Source: Flavobacterium sp.
GTDB taxonomy: Bacteria; Bacteroidota; Bacteroidia; Flavobacteriales; Flavobacteriaceae
DNA length: 45,770 nucleotides
NCBI RefSeq assembly: GCF_029945805.1
Contig: NZ_JAQSDH010000008.1
Span: 1 to 45,770, forward strand
Reading direction: 5' to 3'
The position numbers and the translations under genes are program-made. Below the pieces are notes generated by a model. The model was not told where the DNA came from. It did no database searches and saw only the letters and a program-made list of their open reading frames with translations. Below, piece after piece: positions 44,801-45,770 of the stretch (its first letter is position 1; each line of letters begins with the position of its first letter).

Positions 44801-45770
44801 GTTGTGCTATAAATGGAACTTCAAATCCTTCAACTTTTACAGCAACGCCTAATTCTTGTGGTGGAACTGTAACTGAAACTTGGACTGCAACAGATAGTTG
44901 TGGTAGAGCTTTAGCTTCAGTATCAAGAACTATAACTGTAAGTCCTGCTGCATTACCAACAATGACTGCACCAGCTACTATAACGGTAGCTTGTGGTTCA
45001 GTACCAGCAGCAAGTACTATTTCGTTCAGCAATGGATTAACTGGTAGTTGTGCTATAACAGGAACTTCAAATCCTTCGACTTTCTCAACTACAACTTCTG
45101 CTTGTGGTGGAACTGTAACTGAAACTTGGACTGCAACAGATAGTTGTGGTAGAGCTTTAGCTTCAGTATCAAGAACAATAACTGTTAGCCCTGCTGCATT
45201 GCCAACAATGACGGCTCCTGCAGCTATAACGGTAGCTTGTGGTTCAGTACCAGCATCAAGTACTATTTCTTTCAGCAATGGATTAACTGGTGCTTGCGCA
45301 ATAACTGGAACTTCAAATACTTCTACTTTTTCAACTACAACTTCTGCTTGTGGTGGAACAGTAACTGAAACTTGGACTGCAACGGATAGTTGTGGTAGAG
45401 CTTTAGAATCAGTATCAAGAATAATCACTGTAAGTCCTGCTGCACTGCCAACAATGACTGCTCCTGCTGCTATAACGGTAGCTTGTGGTTCAGTACCAGC
45501 ATCAAGTACTATTTCTTTCAGCAATGGATTAACTGGTGCTTGCGCAATAACTGGAACTTCAAATACTTCTACTTTTTCAGCAACTCCTTCTGCTTGTGGC
45601 GGAACGGTAACTGAAACTTGGACTGCAACAGATAGTTGTGGTAGAGCTTTAGCTTCAGTATCAAGAATAATTACAGTTAGCCCTACTGATTTACCAACAA
45701 TGTCGGCTCCTGCTTCTATAACGGTAGCTTGTGGTTCAGTACCAGCATCAAGTACTATTTCTTTCAGCAA
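41830..45770 (+). CDS. Giant secreted adhesin with DUF11-like and Ig-like repeats (N-terminal part)
   Basis: The frame is open for 1313 codons to the window edge; the C-terminus is missing. A signal peptide (MRNLYFNSIIKKFSCVTVLL... ending VSAQ) precedes a ~400-residue N-terminal domain (YNVKGDFVMLGNTNLTLQNY, CSNIVYAGLYWTGR, YSGGWGLVVVYEN) seen in many flavobacterial adhesins. A DUF11-like domain follows (PNQEAGFTIDVRNLGSEAIN). Then come two bacterial Ig-like segments that open with NDTYTGVN-type motifs, and from about residue 878 near-identical 82-residue HYR-like repeats. It is probably a T9SS-exported surface protein of the SprB kind, used for adhesion or gliding. The sorting signal is not in view. 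Confidence 0.85.
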   Translation, partial: MRNLYFNSIIKKFSCVTVLLVILLGISNSVSAQLKVPFTSRTSQYSPTQQIYNVKGDFVMLGNTNLTLQNYGATTPNNNNVMVYVDVDGNSIAGLGGSPTFNSSSATLSFSSENGANPACSNIVYAGLYWTGRAEQSNTATNTFNVTKTINGTSYTKAFDKRKIMFKGPGTSAYTEFTAAASDIFYPTTSSDGDYIYSAYKEVTDYVRLHGIGEYLAADIALRDGNGGGTGYSGGWGLVVVYENSKMKYRDVNIFDGHAFVVSTNSTGFDLPVSGFNTVRTGEVGVKLGLMASEGDVNLTGDYFRIRNLNTTSYTTLSRAANGLVPNPDNFFNSSISTGGNSRNPTLGNNTGIDITMFNIPNTNNAVIGNQQTATNFRYGTGGDTYAIFAIAMSVDAYVPEAEGILTTTTINNQPAVQPYTILPNQEAGFTIDVRNLGSEAINNYKVIVPLPYNATYVAGSATGTIFYNNPNTTITGTYDPNLGVTGSIVWDFGTLPLPANPTTLLARLSFKIKATNNCEILANASCSSVMAVNGNSTGLGSITNVPLKNSNLIQGYTQNGTCVGQAIPSPINIGINGTSFVEQNCPGTNIVRNFSYCSSSTTVLPSQIASNFPLGSLFYDSFPVTGSSIQYTETLPIPLVAGSTLTYYAVPSGGGSGCRFPFTISKCPTIIAQNDALTGGNGTTGNTNAGNVLNNNGSGVDTLNGVQATIAQVNINVTTPAVSIGGALVPVINTTTGVVSVPAGTPAGTYTITYNLCEKLNPLTNCDPAIVTITVTAPSITAVNDTYTGVNCTTSGVIGNIFTNDTLNGGSFTANQVNFTLLTGSNPNITIGSNGDVNITSGIAAGTYTFTYKICQTINPTNCSNTATISISVNQSPLPTMTAPAAITVACGAITSSTIPYTNGLTGACAITGTSNASTFTATPNACGGTVTETWTATDSYGRTITSVSRIITVSPAALPTMTAPAAITVACGSIPSASTISFSNGLTGSCAINGTSNPSTFTATPNSCGGTVTETWTATDSCGRALASVSRTITVSPAALPTMTAPATITVACGSVPAASTISFSNGLTGSCAITGTSNPSTFSTTTSACGGTVTETWTATDSCGRALASVSRTITVSPAALPTMTAPAAITVACGSVPASSTISFSNGLTGACAITGTSNTSTFSTTTSACGGTVTETWTATDSCGRALESVSRIITVSPAALPTMTAPAAITVACGSVPASSTISFSNGLTGACAITGTSNTSTFSATPSACGGTVTETWTATDSCGRALASVSRIITVSPTDLPTMSAPASITVACGSVPASSTISFS
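44466..45770 (+). repeat. Near-identical 246-bp HYR-like repeats, continuing past the edge
   Basis: The anchor aatg in the ACAATGAC-type motif recurs at 44472, 44715, 44961, 45207, 45453 and 45699, giving spacings of 243 and then four times 246 bases. Each unit codes ~82 residues with PTMTAPAAITVACGS, STISFSNGLTG, CAITGTSN, CGGTVTETWTATDSCGRAL and SVSRIITVSP. Long stretches are identical between units, so the array is young or kept uniform by recombination. Confidence 0.92.

Noticed and set aside
44652..45770. 372-codon open frame on the minus strand across the HYR repeats
   Set aside because: It is antisense to the secreted adhesin, has no start signal of its own and its apparent repeat protein simply mirrors the 246-bp units. 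Codon bias of the sense frame keeps stops away.

Overview
The window looks like chromosomal DNA from a member of the Flavobacteriaceae, Flavobacterium or a close relative. The DNA is AT-rich. Promoters follow the Bacteroidota form: TTG or TTTG near -33, then about 19 to 22 bases, then TAnnTTTG near -7. Many products are typical of the group: giant secreted repeat proteins of the kind exported by the type IX secretion system, outer-membrane barrels, DUF3822 next to rsmD, and a DnaX without a zinc cluster. I saw no tRNA, rRNA operon, CRISPR array, insertion sequence or prophage.

Layout. 1-4177 (-) is the start of a giant secreted protein that runs off the left edge; it has a lamin-tail-like domain and eight ~80-residue Ig-like repeats. 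4319-5488 (-) is proline dehydrogenase. 5816-12469 (-) is a compact eight-gene light and DNA-repair operon behind one clear promoter: DUF2805, DUF2452, flavin reductase, a cryptochrome/photolyase, DUF2071, a 45-residue DUF2256 zinc-ribbon protein, an iron-sulfur photolyase and a CRY-DASH. 12605-16905 (+) holds aroB, then an arginine-decarboxylase-like enzyme behind a long structured leader, a deoxyhypusine-synthase-family enzyme and an acidic-tail protein. 17015-26821 is housekeeping: DinB, a secreted unknown, PEP carboxylase with a NAGPA-type protein, an Lrp regulator, an M14 peptidase, a PlsC acyltransferase, a spermidine-synthase-fold protein coupled to a K+ channel, kdsB and a small secreted protein.

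26868-36901 holds a RecD-like helicase, DUF3822-rsmD, an outer-membrane barrel next to a histidine kinase/response regulator pair, RNase P RNA (-), a small conserved protein and dnaX. Two minisatellite-like arrays built on ATTGnn lie directly against three promoters here: the helicase, DUF3822-rsmD and dnaX promoters. In each the array supplies the -33 TTG with exactly 19 bases to a perfect -7 box.

36908-40611 (-) is a polyphosphate operon read sixA, ppk, ppx and a small membrane protein. 40973-45770 (+) begins with a possible micro-ORF and a secreted protein, then a second giant adhesin that runs off the right edge in near-identical 246-bp repeats.

The best candidates for undescribed biology are the photolyase operon with its uncharacterised DUF partners, the ATTGnn arrays as promoter-building repeats, the structured leader ahead of the arginine-decarboxylase-like gene, and the coupled spermidine-synthase-like/K+ channel pair. 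Several genes have an in-frame upstream TTG or GTG that would lengthen the protein; I moved the start to the first ATG where a -7 box or family alignment argues for it.
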